Positions 47,640-59,564 are shown, numbered from the stretch's first letter. The stretch: DNA of 64,000 nucleotides from Anaspis maculata (GCA_949128115.1 OX421961.1:51074171-51138170), one strand, 5' to 3'. Numbers and translations: made by a program. The notes: generated from the sequence alone by a model not told the origin.

Positions 47640-48500
47640 CGATCAGTTAATCCGATCGACTTAAGATTTGGTATACAGATATGGTCTTGCTCTCGAATGA
47701 GCCCATTAGTTTTTGGCTGTCATCTGTTTCTGTTAGAACAAGAGTGTCACTATCAAAAAATGACACAAGCCGCATCAAATATCACGAAACTTGAGTTGCA
47801 ATATAGAAGCAATATTTGCAATACATTGCAATATTGCAATGTCATTTGGAAGCCCGTGAAAACTGTATTCAGAACAGTTTACTTAATGTATTCCACCATC
47901 TGTCATGCATCGATCAAATATTAAAAAATATTGACATTTAGTTTAAATTTTTATCTATTTATTTATTTATTTATTTATTTATTTATTGATTTATTTATTC
48001 AAAATCTATCTTATGGATTGGAAGCAAATTGAACAGGAAGCAACACAACCAAAGAATCAAATTAAGTCTGAAGCTGGAGTTTTCCACCATTTTTCAGTCA
48101 GGCGATCAACATTTTCGGAAAACTCCGGCCTATGTAGGAAGTAGATTGCCTTGATCGTCGTGTAGGCCTATTTTAAAATGTGACACGGTTTCGGTTTTTC
48201 GACAATAATTTTTTCAAAATGAAAATTGCACATTCCGTCAACTCAAAAAAAGCTGCAGTGATGTAAGTGATGGAGAAAAAATTGGTAATTATTTTTGAGA
48301 GGGAAATTGTTAATCGGACCGGACCAGTGGCTTTCGAGTTCTTCGATCCTCTGGAAAAACTGTAAATCTTCAACTTTTTATCCTGCTAACAGATTTCCAC
48401 CAATTTTTTTTACAAGAGGTAGGATTCTCGAACATAATACATCATACATCTATTCATTTTCCCAATTTTCCAAGCGTTTTCCAGTTGGCCGGCCGGACTC
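47640..48500 (+). repeat. Interspersed repeat family R, copy with TTTA microsatellite
   Basis: Aligns with 42310-43470 over the landmarks TTGGTATACAGAT, GTGTCACTATCA, TATTCAGAACAGTTTA, ATGGATTGGAAGCAAATT, GAAGCAACACAAC, GTTTTCCACCATTTT and the GCACATTCCGT block (48228). A (TTTA)n tract interrupts it. Starts about 100 bases after the end of the triple foldback. Confidence 0.65.
47950..47999. repeat. (TTTA)n microsatellite
   Basis: About twelve TTTA units with two interruptions (CTAT, TTGAT). Confidence 0.9.
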
Positions 48501-50159
48501 AAAGTATGTTGTACTTAACATCTACTTATGTATAACGTGGAGTTGGGTGAAATTTCCCTCCTTGATTTTGACGCGGTTTCAAGACACTCCCAACATGCAC
48601 AGAGAAAAACAAGCTGCACCGTCTCGTCTGCTAAAATGCCAAAAAATGCCAAATGCCTGATGGAGCTCAAATTGCACACTTGGACGGCCAACCAAAATCG
48701 GTGTACGTTAGGGGGTCAGAGGTATGCTTCTGCTCTTGATGTGGTCGTCGCCTCGTAATTAACAGTTTCCAAAGACGTTGATGCATGCAGATCAGACGAA
48801 ACGGCGGCGGTCATGCGGCGGGCATTGCCGTATATAGCAGTGAATGCAGCCGTTCGAAAATAATAAAAATCATCCACATTCAGGACGTGTCGCTTTACTC
48901 TACACGATTTGCATATGGCGGATGTGCGAGGAATGCTTGTTTCCACGGAATGCCAATAAAGTTTGTCCCCCAGACCCAGACGAAATTAAATAGATAAACG
49001 AAAACGTTTTCGGTAATCCCGTCCTGCAAAAGCAACTGTTTTCACTTTTTCATATTGCAGAGAATGAAGTCACTCGTACGTATGTGAAATTTAGGCTTGT
49101 AGGTACAGCAGAAATCATGAAACATTTTTCTTCCAATGTTCCATTGCATCCCCAGCAAATTGTGTTAGGAAGTACCCATATATAAACACAGGCTTCAAAA
49201 CGCACTGTTTCCAGATGCTCAGTTCCGCAAAACGTCATGCTTAATCATCAAAAAGAAATATCTGGGGTAAATTCAGCGACACAAGAACATGTCCCTGTAT
49301 TTAAAATTGAAATTTTCTTGGGAAAGCACTTGACATCAATTTCCATTTCATGTTTATCATCGATGAATAATTCATATCTCTGTTCCAAAATCTAAATTAG
49401 ATAGATGCTCCCCTGAGTTACTAAGTAACCTGAGATAGGAGATGGGCGTGTAGATATACCCGCACCTCCTTGGCTTTGCCGTTGAAATTGGGAAACAAGA
49501 AATTTATTTACTCATGATGCTCAAAACGTAGCTAATTGCTTTTTAAAAGATACCTGATCAGCTAAGTATAGTAAACAAAATAAGTATAACTTGGTTGATT
49601 ATATAGGGACGACAAAAAAACTTGACAAGCTGTAGGTGTATAGGTATTCTCGTAAAACCAGACGATACTTTAAACCAGTCCATCCTCCCACCTTGCGGTG
49701 TGTCTAATAGGAAGCCTAGCCTAAAAAAAGTCTTCGCAGCAATAAATCATTTTAGTACATTATTACAAAAAGTACACATAAAACACGTACACACATATAA
49801 TAAGTATCGTTCGTAAGTCAATAAGTCGATAAGTCGATCCCCCAGCAGAAAATCTCGCCTGAGGTGAGTGCAGTACCAGTATTGAACTCGGGTCTTTTTG
49901 GCCAAAGGCCAAGTGGACAGCTGTTTCAAGTGATATCGACCAGGGAAAAGTTTGAAAATTTGTACCGCCCGACCGGGAAATGATGATGGAAAACTCCAAC
50001 TGCTGACCTAGTTTTATTTCTTCGTTGTGTCGCTTTCTGCTGAATTTTGATTGGGTTTATCGGGTAGTTTCTGTCTGAGTTACTGAATTTGAAAATCTTG
50101 GACTTTTGACGTTTTTCAATTTTGACCAGATGAATACAGTTTCTATATTGAAGAATAGG
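48501..50159. other. Unassigned stretch with a short inverted family R fragment
   Basis: No gene recognised. About 49985-50060 matches the GAAGCAACACAAC/GTTTTCC region of family R on the minus strand. The 48690-48960 interval is GC-richer and open in several frames but matches no family I know. Confidence 0.4.
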
Positions 50160-50415
50160 TACTGACAGAATTCAATTTTTATGCAAAAAAATAAAGTCCA
50201 TGAGTGTAAAGGTGGCCGAAATTATATTTACATTTTCTTCAATGGTCAATGCAGCAGTTTCAAGAATGTTTCCAATTCAAATAAATCCGTCATAATTCGA
50301 CTTCTGGCTAAAGAAGTGCCTCGACGATGTTGATATCGTAATTCGCTAACTCAGCCTATTAAAAAAACGCGACAAAACTTAATTCACTGCGAATCGTGAA
50401 TGTTTGATAATAATC
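50160..50415. repeat. Fragment of the 18800-20515 palindrome family
   Basis: The order GACAGAATTCAATTTTTATG, GGTGGCCGAAATTATATT, TTCAATGGTCAATGCAGCAG, CCAATTCAAATAAATCCGTC, CGACTTCTGGC, TTCGCTAACTCAGCCTA follows that of the right arm at about 19985-20190. Only one arm is present. Confidence 0.7.
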
Positions 50416-50817
50416 AGTAATAATAATGAAACATTAAACATGTTTCATTAAAAATGCGAGGTGTCCGCTATATGGCCCCGAGAGGCGCAATATTTCTTGA
50501 AATATTTGCGTGTTTGTTGTCTTTTTGTAATAATAATATATAGGTATATTTTTTTTAATTTCCACCCTGCATACAGAATAGTACGCGTCACAGGGATGTA
50601 TGCTTCTAACATGTTAAACAGGTGGGGATGAGGTAACCACAGAGCAAAAAACCGTTTAAGAACTACTTTCTCCAAGCAACAGATAATTTTTTTACTATTC
50701 CAACTACACAACAGATGATGCATCCGATTTTGAAAAACTAGATCATGCCTGAAAGGGCATTTATTTGACTACATGGCGCTATGTCCAGCCGAGTGATTAA
50801 TTACTGGGTACTGTATA

Positions 50818-51464
50818 TACAGAGTGACAACGGAATGTGTGTCAAAGATGCCACTTTTCAACCGTGGTCAACTTTTGCAATTTCCATTTATATTTTGATT
50901 TTTTTGTGGAAGTGACGTAATTTTCCGTGAAATACAATTTTTTTAATGCCGGTTCTCTCTTGGACCATGCAGCTTTCCCAAATTTAGCGAAAATGCATAA
51001 TTTGCAGTAACAAACCGTCACATTGAGGAATACCGACAAACTTTACTTTTAGTTGTATTGTCGAAACGGTTCAGGTGTGCCATCTAAATTGAAGAGTGAT
51101 GCTTGAAACATTTTTCATTAGCTTTTCGAATCCGATGGTAGTTTTTTGGAATAATAACGGTTAGAAAACGTACTTTTTCATCAAATAACAAAGGGGCACA
51201 TTTTTTCCGCTGGCGCTGGATTTAGACTTACCCGGTATGGCTTCTGGATAAGTTTCAACAGAAAAATATTATTGGTAAATTTCAACAAAATATCTCTAGC
51301 CGTTTCAGAAATATCGCTTATCAAAGATTCATACGAAACACACAAAACACCCTGTATCTTCGTAACCAATGGAGAAAACAAAATTTCTTTTGTAGATCCC
51401 GACTCGCCTCGAAGTACTCTATCTCCCATCAGCCTATGTAAGGTCACTCATGAATCACCCTGTA
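50818..51464. mobile_element. 647 bp TACAGRGTGA element
   Basis: Begins TACAGAGTGACAACGG and ends TGAATCACCCTGTA, with TA on both sides (50816-50817 and 51465-51466). The ends share only about ten bases. Another ACACCCTGTA end lies inside at about 51343-51352. An 88-codon minus frame here is probably incidental. Confidence 0.6.
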
Positions 51465-51466
51465 TA

Positions 51467-52428
51467 TTCCTCGAAATATCAAATTGTATCCCCCCACAAT
51501 CACTATAATTATACTTACCTTACTCTCCAATTTGGTAGGGTCCGAGAAAGTAAAATAATCTGGGAAACAAATGAGCAATGGGGTACAAAGTTAATGGAAG
51601 AAACTCCCAATATTCAATTCAAAAGAGTCAGAAGACGGCGGGCATTGTAGATCCCTGGACTTTCTCATAAAATATTCCTCGCCATAAATTGCCTTATACG
51701 CATCCATCTAATATTTCCTGGATGTTTCGTATATAAAATATAAAGACTGCACATTTTCACGGTGCAGTTCACGAAGAGTATACGTTACGTACGTCCGTAT
51801 AGATATATTTCATTTCCCCGCAGTGTCTGTGAACCTTGCAATCTTGTCCGGACAAAATTCCTGCTAAACCGAATTCATATTTCGGCGCAAAGCACAAAAA
51901 ACGCACTTTGTCGCTTTATAGGGCATATTCTCCGGAACTCGGGCAACTTCAGTGGTGTTAGCTTGCCAAATCAGCATAAAATCCGAACCAGAGCATTTCC
52001 CCCGAGCGGCATCCAGTGCTATCCACGCGCCGCAGGACAAGCCGGGAATGAAAATATCCCTGCTGTTCCCCAATACCTGCAGTATTTTGATCCTTATGCC
52101 ACGTCCGACGTGCACTAAATTTTTGCTATTGGCGCTAGCATGACGGCACACCTATACACCACCCTCTGCACATTTTTATTAAAATTCCGGTCAGGAGAAG
52201 TTGCTTTTACCGAGCCGAAGCTAAACCAACAACGCGACTATTTTATTTGCAACTGCTTTACATAGTTTCGGTATTCGCGCTGAAAGCGCTTCGGTTCGGG
52301 ATTTTCAGAAATCGCATTGCCAGATTGGCGCAACACTTTGGAACTTATTTTTTTTTGCGCTGTGCAAACCACCGCAGGAGCCATCAGGAGAAATTCAGAA
52401 ACTGAATTCATTCAGATGCATAGGTAGG
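51467..52428. other. Unassigned stretch with a GC-richer patch at 51830-52150
   Basis: A 95-codon minus-strand frame (51864-52151) and overlapping plus frames exist in the GC-richer patch. None shows a domain or a splice pair I accept. The rest is AT-rich. Confidence 0.35.
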
Positions 52429-54152
52429 TAGGGGAGAGGGGTGCACATTTGAACAATTTTCAGAAAAATATGAAATTATTAGATGAAACTCAAAATAGAA
52501 TATTTCTTTTATCATGGGATTATTGAGGGATTATTCCAATCAAATTGGAAAACTTGCAAATATTTTATGAACTTGGTGCAGACTGTTCAAATCTACCCCT
52601 ACGGGGCATGTACCTTTAAACATGCCTGGGGCAGATTTGAACAGACTTCTTGATAACACTCTAAATGATATTGTAACCATTTAAAACTACGTTGAATGTA
52701 AGAACAGCCTTAGTTCGGCTGACTATGTCTTTAATATTCACAGCACTAACATCAGTGTTGTCCGAAAAAGAAAACTTCAAAACTTCAGGATCTTTGGCCA
52801 TTTTTGTTCTTTCAAGGTACCTACCTACTTCATTTGATATTCAAAACTGTCATGCTTTTTGATGATTTCGCCCACGTAGTGCTTGGCTGTAATTTTTGTC
52901 GAAAACCGAACCAAAACAGAATCTATTCCTTTTAAGTTTTTTGGTTCTTCCAATAATTGTTCTTCAGAATCGAAGTCCTGCTCAGCGATATAATCAGAAT
53001 CATCATGTGCCGAGTAACTATCACTACTCTCATTTTACTCATCTTCTTTAAAATTTTTGAGCAAACACAGGTTTCCTAGCCTAATCACGGACCGACTTCC
53101 ATTTTTTTTTTTTGACTCGATCTTTTGTTTCACTGGTGTGTGGGTTAGAATTCTTGACTTCTTTCTTCGGGTTTGTCTGCCCTTATTGACCCTTGGTCCG
53201 GCTTTTGGGAATGGGCGTATGGATTCCGGGATTACTGCGACATTTCCTTGACAACTTGATATAGAGGGTTGATCGAAGGGTTGATCCGGTGTTGGCGGTT
53301 CGTAGTCGTCCTAGTTTGAAGTTGACCCGTCTTCTAGGGTTTGCACATTGAGCGAGATATTTTTTTGATTTGTTTCAGTCTCAATGACAAGAGTTTCGGG
53401 TTCAGCTGCAGGTGGATCACGATATTCTTGCCTGGATGATTGAGAAGCCAGTCATTTTGTGCAATTGAAAGTCTGCTCTTGAAAGGCCTCATCACAGATA
53501 CGTCTAATGGTTGTAATCTATGCGTGCAGTGTGGAGGAAAGGTGACTAAAACCATTCCATGATCCTTCGCATGAACAATGGTATCCAAACTGCAGTAACT
53601 TTCGTGACTGTCCATCAAAATGAGAATTTAGTTCTCCTTGGAACACCTAGTGAACTAGTCATCCAGCCACTGCACTGAAAGGACTATTGACGAGACCACG
53701 ACTTCCAACAGAGGCTCCTGCTGACATGATATCATGGAATCGAGCCCAAGGAAAAATATTTGAATATACAATATTTAAAATATAGAATAGAAAATATTAC
53801 AATATTTGGAGCTTGCACAACTGCTGTTAGACCAGTTTTATCCAGGTATAACATTGTTTATATTTTTTGGTGTAAATGGATGAGATTGCAAAGCTTGTTC
53901 CAAGTTTGCGTGGAATTCGGCCACATTGGTTCCATTGAAACTGGTTGCTCTAGCCAGACTAGTATTCTCGGGTTTCCGAAGTGAAATAAGTATTTATATG
54001 TCTCTTCATATACCCTTTTAGCCAATCAATTCCAGCAATTTTTTTGCATCTGATAATGCTTTTGGGTATCGACATTTGAGAAGCTTTGCATAATCGTAAG
54101 CCATGTTTCTAATTTGCGTATGGGTCAAGCCGTAACACATTTTACGTGTTTG

Positions 54153-55654
54153 TTGTGTTAATACATTAGATGTAATGACTTTTATATAAGTTGTATATGG
54201 ATATTACAGTTTATGTATTCAAGTTGACACTTGTCAAAATAACCTTAAAAATTTTACAATTTTCAATAGAACAAACACGTAAAATGTTGTACAACACTCG
54301 TGGCTAGTTACACAAGATGCTTTCCGACACTCAGCCTCTCACAGAACTCGGGCTGCGCCCTAGTTCTGCAAATTTCGACTTCGTGTCTGAAAATCACTTA
54401 TGTAACAGCCAACTCGTATTGTAAACTATTAATTTCCTACGACCACCTACGAGAGTGACCCCTTTCACACGCTATAGTAGGCCCGAAAGTTGTCAATTAC
54501 GTCAACCTACCCAACCTGTGCGTTATAGCCGTGCGTTATTATAACGCACAGTTCATTCGGATCACGAAACAATACGAATTTAAACGACGATTTATTCACA
54601 ATTTTAAAAAACCGGCTTTCAATACTACCCTAACTCTGATTCACAAGCAACCCAACAATTATTCGCACCTACAGGACTGGCCTCAGTCATGTCCTCTCAA
54701 CCGAAAGTATGGGTTTGACATGCTTATATAACCTTATCGAAAGCCTAACCCTAGCGGTGAGATGTATAAAAATAAAAATCCTACATAATTGCCTTCAACA
54801 ACAGTAATTGTAAAGTTATGAATGAAATTCTCACTTACGTAACGTACCTTTCCCGGCTGGTAGCTGGGGCCTTACACCGCTATTGCTCTTCAAAGGATAA
54901 AAAAAATTGTTCGTGTCCTTTATTATTGACGGTTTTGGCCGGCCGACGAGAATACCCTGATGCTTGATGTTGAGAGACGCCACCTCCGACCTTACCTGCT
55001 GCCACAGGCGCGTGGCGTGTGTCCAACAGGCTCGAGTTCGATTCCTGCGATTTCCCGAATTTTTTTTATGAAAAAGATCATTTCTTATTTTTTGAAGCAA
55101 TCAAAATTTGGAAGACTGGTTTTTGATGGGATTCTTAATTTTTTTGCGATAATTCGGTGTATCGCTCGCTTGTAAGATGCTCAAGCATAACAACAGCCAC
55201 AGGCAGGCTTAGTCAGAAAATAGATGTGTTTTTCGAGAAAAAATTGAAATATATGGAAGAATATAAGTACTAATAAATCTGAGTGGTCAGAGAAACGGTG
55301 TTTTTCGAGAAAAACATGAAAATTGTAAAAAAAATATAAATTTTTGAAAATTTCAATTTTTGAAAATTTGAAATACATACACATTTTCTTTATAAACCAA
55401 TTCAAAATTACCCTGATTTATGTAATTATCATTTCATCCACTGGTTTTTCTAAAATCCATGTTTACAGAAGAACACGGAAATGACGTCTTAATTTGAATG
55501 TAATTTTCTCCCGGTCGTAGGAAAAATAGTGTACGTAACTCGCCGTGAAGTGTTTTACTTTCATTTGTTCGATTTCTGCACTCGGCTGCGCCTCGTGCAT
55601 CAACTTACACACTCATGCGTAATGTATCACTTTCCGTACTTGTTACGTAATGTA
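54153..55654. other. 1.5 kb insertion within the pogo transposase
   Basis: Transposase homology stops on the right at about 55655 and resumes on the left at about 54152, so the block between is inserted or rearranged. Its left part contains an inverted echo of the transposase edge (ACACGTAAAATG at about 54279 against CATTTTACGTGT at 54140). It also has a perfect 12 bp inverted repeat, CTGTGCGTTATA/TATAACGCACAG, at about 54518-54553, and GCTGCGCC-containing segments near both ends (54351 and 55584). No coding content recognised. Confidence 0.5.
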
Positions 55655-55760
55655 CTATTAGCAGATTTGAGAATATATATTTCATCACAAGATTTTTTTG
55701 CTCAGCCGTAAATACTTGCTGTCTAGTGTATTTAGTCGAATATTCGGTCGCTATTTCCAG

Positions 55761-56372
55761 CAGTGGCGGACTAAGGGGGGGGCGGCGGGGGCGGTCCGCC
55801 CCGGGCCTCGGGGCCTCAATCACCTGATAGGGCCCCCAATTCCTCTTGTTTGTAAAAATTTTGCAAAAAACTTGGGATAAAATCCAAAAATTCCAATTTT
55901 TTCCCTCAATGGTCACTTTTTTGAATAAGTATTACTCAGGTGAGTAACATTGTTTTCCTTTTTTTTTCAATTTTGAAGTAAACTTGACGAAACACGAAAT
56001 TTTTCAGGAAAGGAAGTTTGATTATCAAGTAATTTTGGTAAAAACGTCAAAAACCGAAATCGCAGAACGCATGAAATATACCGATTGTTATCAGCATTAT
56101 TATTACTATGCGCAAAAAATTTCGCCTGCGGCGCTGCCTCTCGTCGGCTTGCACCTTCGTCGTTGGCTTCACCCTCAAACTCTGACTACGCCACTGTGAT
56201 TTATAGTCAAATTAACAACTCATTTTTTTGTTCCTAGGCTTTTGCTCAATCACGGCAAGGCAGGGCGGGCCAAAAAGTCTGCCGGCCCTCCTTCATATTC
56301 TCAACTTTCACTCCTTATGGGCCCCATCTCACAATTTCGCCCAGGGCCCCCAATTCCCTTAGTCCGCCACTG
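55761..56372. mobile_element. 612 bp hAT-type MITE with 8 bp target duplication
   Basis: Begins CAGTGGCGGACTAAGG and ends CCTTAGTCCGCCACTG, flanked by ATTTCCAG on both sides (55753-55760 and 56373-56380). The right-hand CAG of the duplication is the start of the older MITE next to it. A further hAT-like end, CTACGCCACTG, lies inside at 56187-56197. Confidence 0.9.
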
Positions 56373-56377
56373 ATTTC

Positions 56378-56585
56378 CAGTGCCGGATTTAAGCACGGGC
56401 GACAGGGGCGACCGCCCTGGGGCCCCCACATGTTACCACGAATATAGGGCCTCCACAAATTCAAATTTACCAGAGAAACACCTTATTTATTATTATTATT
56501 TTTAGTATTATTCCTAAAAGCTTAACTCGAGGCTTCCACAACATACTGTCGCCCCAGGGCCTCCACATTCCTAAATCCGGCACTG
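56378..56585. mobile_element. 208 bp hAT-type MITE, split by the younger 612 bp MITE
   Basis: Begins CAGTGCCGGATTTA and ends AAATCCGGCACTG. Its own 8 bp duplication, GCTATTTC, is at 56586-56593 on the right and at 55750-55757 on the left, on the far side of the 612 bp MITE. This shows that it inserted first, into the pogo transposase between the helix-turn-helix and the next segment. Its first three bases occur twice because of the second insertion. Confidence 0.85.
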
Positions 56586-56976
56586 GCTATTTCAGTGTTC
56601 TTCTTGATCCTAGCATAGAGCGTGGTATGTGAAACTCCAAAAGTTGATGCTGCCGTACGTAAGGACATCGAACCATTTTTCACGGCCTCTATGGCCGCCG
56701 CCTCAACCACATCTGCTCTGGTTATTTTTTTCACATACGTTCGGACCATCTTGTGCTGCTTGTTAAGACCACACAAGTCCTTAGTATATATAAAGCATTA
56801 CATGGGGCACCTTTGAACACTGTCCAAATGTGCCCCATCATGTGTGTACAAATGTGCCTTAGTACATCTCGTTCCAAAAAAAAGTTAAGTTTTACATGAA
56901 AACATTTTTGAAAGAAAAATCCACTAACAGTCGGCGCCAAAATTTGAAATGTTTAAACCTGCCCCGCTTTCCCCTA

Positions 56977-58037
56977 CCTACGCAGGTATACCTAAAGGGA
57001 GAATATGCTCAGTTTGCCATTGTGGAGTAGCTTTTTTGGTTCTCCTGAACTATGGCATTAAAATTTAATTGGATTAGTTCCAATGCTTCGCCATCGCCAG
57101 CATCCTTGAGCGTCACGATTTAACCGAGTGAAGTGGAGTTTATTTGGAGTTGTAAAAGCGCGGCGACAAAAGTTGTGCGAGAAAGTTTCATTTCTATTGA
57201 AATGCTACCACTGCCTCTCCATCCATATCATCTCTTTATCTCTGTAATAAAGCTTTAGTTTTGTCGTAACGTTATCCGTTTCGAAAACTGCACCTGGTTC
57301 GGTGTGCATGCATGTAGGTGCGATCCGCATTTCATTCACTTCAATTCCGACAAATCCCATTTCAGCTTTGGCAGACTTAATTCCAGGCGTACAGGGCAAA
57401 GTCTTCTTGGCGTGCCTCGTTGGTGCTCCAGCGACAGAGAACCTAATACGTTTTAAGGGCCAGGTGTGCCACTTGATTTATCGAATTAATTCGGCGGTCG
57501 GTCGGTGGGCTCGCGAATAAATAGCACATAAGCAAATTGCTTTTCCGAACCAAATCTCGGCAGTGAGGGGTATCGGTCCTAAAGGTGGTGGTGGAGTACC
57601 TACATTTGACCAGGCGGCGGCGGCAAGTGGGTCAGATAACGCAGCGAATAAATAATGCAATGTTTTATCCTGATGAAAAGTGGGACACAATCAAACACGC
57701 TTTTCACCCGTCCATCCGAGCAGCAAATCGCACCCGGCAAGACGTAAATCATCGGGAAACAGGAGAGCAGATTTGGAAAAAAATACTTGCGACCACTGTC
57801 AGATCATCAATCGTTCTTTGTATTGTTTTGAAATGTCTGCTGAGTCCACCGGAACCGTGTAGCTCGAAGATTGGATTTGTCACTTGACGGACACGAGGAA
57901 GTATGATGTTGATTGTACTTGCTGAAGAATATTCGAACGGTTAGGGTGGTAGTTCTCTCGTATTCACTCTCTCTACTCTCCCCTCATGATACGATTAGAT
58001 ACGATGACAAATTATTTGCATTTTCACTCGCGTTTAT
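56977..58037. other. Unassigned stretch, GC-richer at 57290-57620
   Basis: No exon identified. Several short open frames overlap on both strands at 57205-57690 without motif support. Could include host non-coding sequence. Confidence 0.35.
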
Positions 58038-59564
58038 AAACTGCTCCACAATGAAGTTGTCGCCACCACAAAAATGGCTTGACTTTGACGGCCAATAACT
58101 TTCGATTGCCGAAAGTGATTTCCATTCTGTTTGTTGCGATTACTAGCCCAATCTATCCCCAACAGATCCTGTGATTGCGAATATCAAGAAATTGCATGTA
58201 AAATTTATACAGGGTGATATGTAAAAAGATGAAAAATTGCGACAACTCCATCGAACCCCCATTTGCAGAAAAAAAAAGTTCTTCAAATTTTGTGAGAGAT
58301 CATGAAGTGTGATGCCTTGTCTCGAAATGATTTTGGAATTACGGAGATTGGAGGTCTCACACAGAAAATATATGAATTTTTATATGGAATGTGACAGATT
58401 TGCCCTATTTTCTCGCAAGATTGAATCACTTCCAATGAATGGGTGGTTGACTTTGAGCACGATTGTTCCTACAACCGTTCCGGATAACTTGAATTTAAAA
58501 ACAACCCGAAAATTTGGTGTGGAGCCAAGCAGGAGGCACTTTTTGAAAAGCTAGTTACTTTCTGTTTTTGGCACGTTGAATTTCATCAATATTCCATCAG
58601 ATGTGGAACATGCTCATGCTTTTTGCAAGTCTAAACCCCTGTTATAGTATAACTTCGTTTTCCGTAGAAGAGAGAGCCCCCTGGAAGTTTACTTTTTGTG
58701 CTTGTGCTATACCCGAGCTTTACCCCTGATTGCGTTTTTCTGGTGATACCGTGCTACAAAGATGATCAAAAAGATGTGTTGCTATACAGTAGAGCTGAAA
58801 ACACGAGTCTCGGCATTGTTGGAGTGACTTGACGTGTCAGTGTAAACAATGGTATAAATATAGGTTTTCAGCGTTACTATAGCAACACACATTTTTAATA
58901 TCATCTTTGTAGCACGGTTTCACGAGAATAACGCAAGCCCCCTTCCACAAAAATTAGGTTAGACCATATTCATGGGTTTAGACTAGCAAAAAAACATGTT
59001 TGACATCTGAAATATTGATGAAATTCAACGTGCCCTAAAAAAGACAGTGACTAGCGTTTCAAAAAGTGCCTCCTACCTGGCCTCACACCATATTTTCGGG
59101 TTGTTTTAAAGTTCAAGTTATCCGGAACGGTTGTAGGAACAATCGCGCTCAATGTCAACCACCCATTCATTAGAAGTGATTCAATCTTGCGAGCAAATAG
59201 GGCAAATCTGTTACATTCCATATAAAAATTTATATCTTCTGTGTGAGATGTCCAATCTCTGTAATTCCAAAATATTTTCGAGACAATGCATCACACTTTA
59301 TGATTTTTACATTGGAAGCTGTGAAATTTTTTTTTGCAAATGGAGGTTCGATGAAGTTGTCGCAATTTTTCACCTTTTCACATATCACCCCGTATAAATG
59401 ATACATGCAATTTCTTGATATTCACAATTACAGGATCTGTTGAAGATAGATTGGGCTAGTAAACGCAACAAACAGAATGGAAATCACTTTCGGCAATCGA
59501 AAGTTATTGGTCTTCAAAATCGATCAATTTTTTTGGTGACAACAACTTCATTGTGGAGCAGTTT
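58038..59564. mobile_element. 1.53 kb palindrome, AAACTGCTCCACAATG ends (outer)
   Basis: AAACTGCTCCACAATGAAGT pairs with the inverse ending at 59564, then GATTGCCGAAAGTGATTTCC, AGCCCAATCTATC and TCAAGAAATTGCATGTA with their inverses at 59410-59510. It encloses a 1188 bp TACAGGGTGATATG element with outer arms of 169 and 170 bp. Non-coding. Confidence 0.8.
58207..59394. mobile_element. 1188 bp TACAGGGTGATATG foldback element (inner)
   Basis: Begins TACAGGGTGATATG and ends CATATCACCCCGTA. The arms pair over about 550 bp, for example GGAGGTCTCACACAGAA near 58350 against its inverse near 59240 and GTGCTACAAAGATGAT near 58750 against its inverse near 58900. The 81-codon frames at 58309 and 59152 lie in the arms and are not genes. 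Confidence 0.85.

Larger units (their letters stand above)
52700..56749 (-). pseudogene. pogo/Tigger-like transposase remnant
   Basis: On the minus strand, from an ATG at 56749: a pipsqueak-type helix-turn-helix (M-V-R-T-Y onward, with S-L-R-T-A-A-S-T-F-G-V-S-H-T-T-L). After the nested MITEs the coding sequence resumes left of 55750 with Y-T-R-Q-Q-V-F-T-A-E-Q. After the 1.5 kb insertion it continues at about 54152 with Y-G-L-T-H-T-Q-I-R. The catalytic core follows: L-D-K-T-G near 53840 (first Asp), DSHESYCSLD near 53600 and THRLQPLDVSV near 53500 (second and third Asp, 35 residues apart). C-terminal features are R-P-F-P-K-A-G-P-R (about 53200), a basic H-T-P-V-K segment and a Y-V-G-E-I motif (about 52870). 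Stops, shifts and short deletions (for example near 53640) make it inactive. The usual Glu after the first Asp is Lys. Family length is about 500-600 residues plus the tail. Confidence 0.8.
52431..56974 (-). mobile_element. Dead pogo/Tigger-like DNA transposon with nested insertions
   Basis: About 4.5 kb between TA-flanked inverted ends. The left reads GGGGAGAGGGGTGCACATTT (52431 onward) and the right, on the other strand, GGGGAAAGCGGGGCAGGTTT (ending at 56974), both followed by T-A-rich sequence. Between them, on the minus strand, lie parts of one transposase in the right order. At least three insertions split it: a hAT-type MITE of 208 bp (56378-56585), a 612 bp hAT-type MITE inside that one's end, and a 1.5 kb block (54153-55654). 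The TA target and CCCC-rich ends fit the Tc1/mariner/pogo superfamily. Confidence 0.8.

Noticed and set aside
8749..52830. Recurrent GTAGGTACC-like words
   Set aside because: They occur several times but by rough estimate not far above chance for this length and base composition, and have no fixed context.
55030..55055. GAGTTCGATTCCTG resembling a box B of a second SINE
   Set aside because: No matching box A at tRNA-like spacing and no defined tail, so not reported as a SINE.
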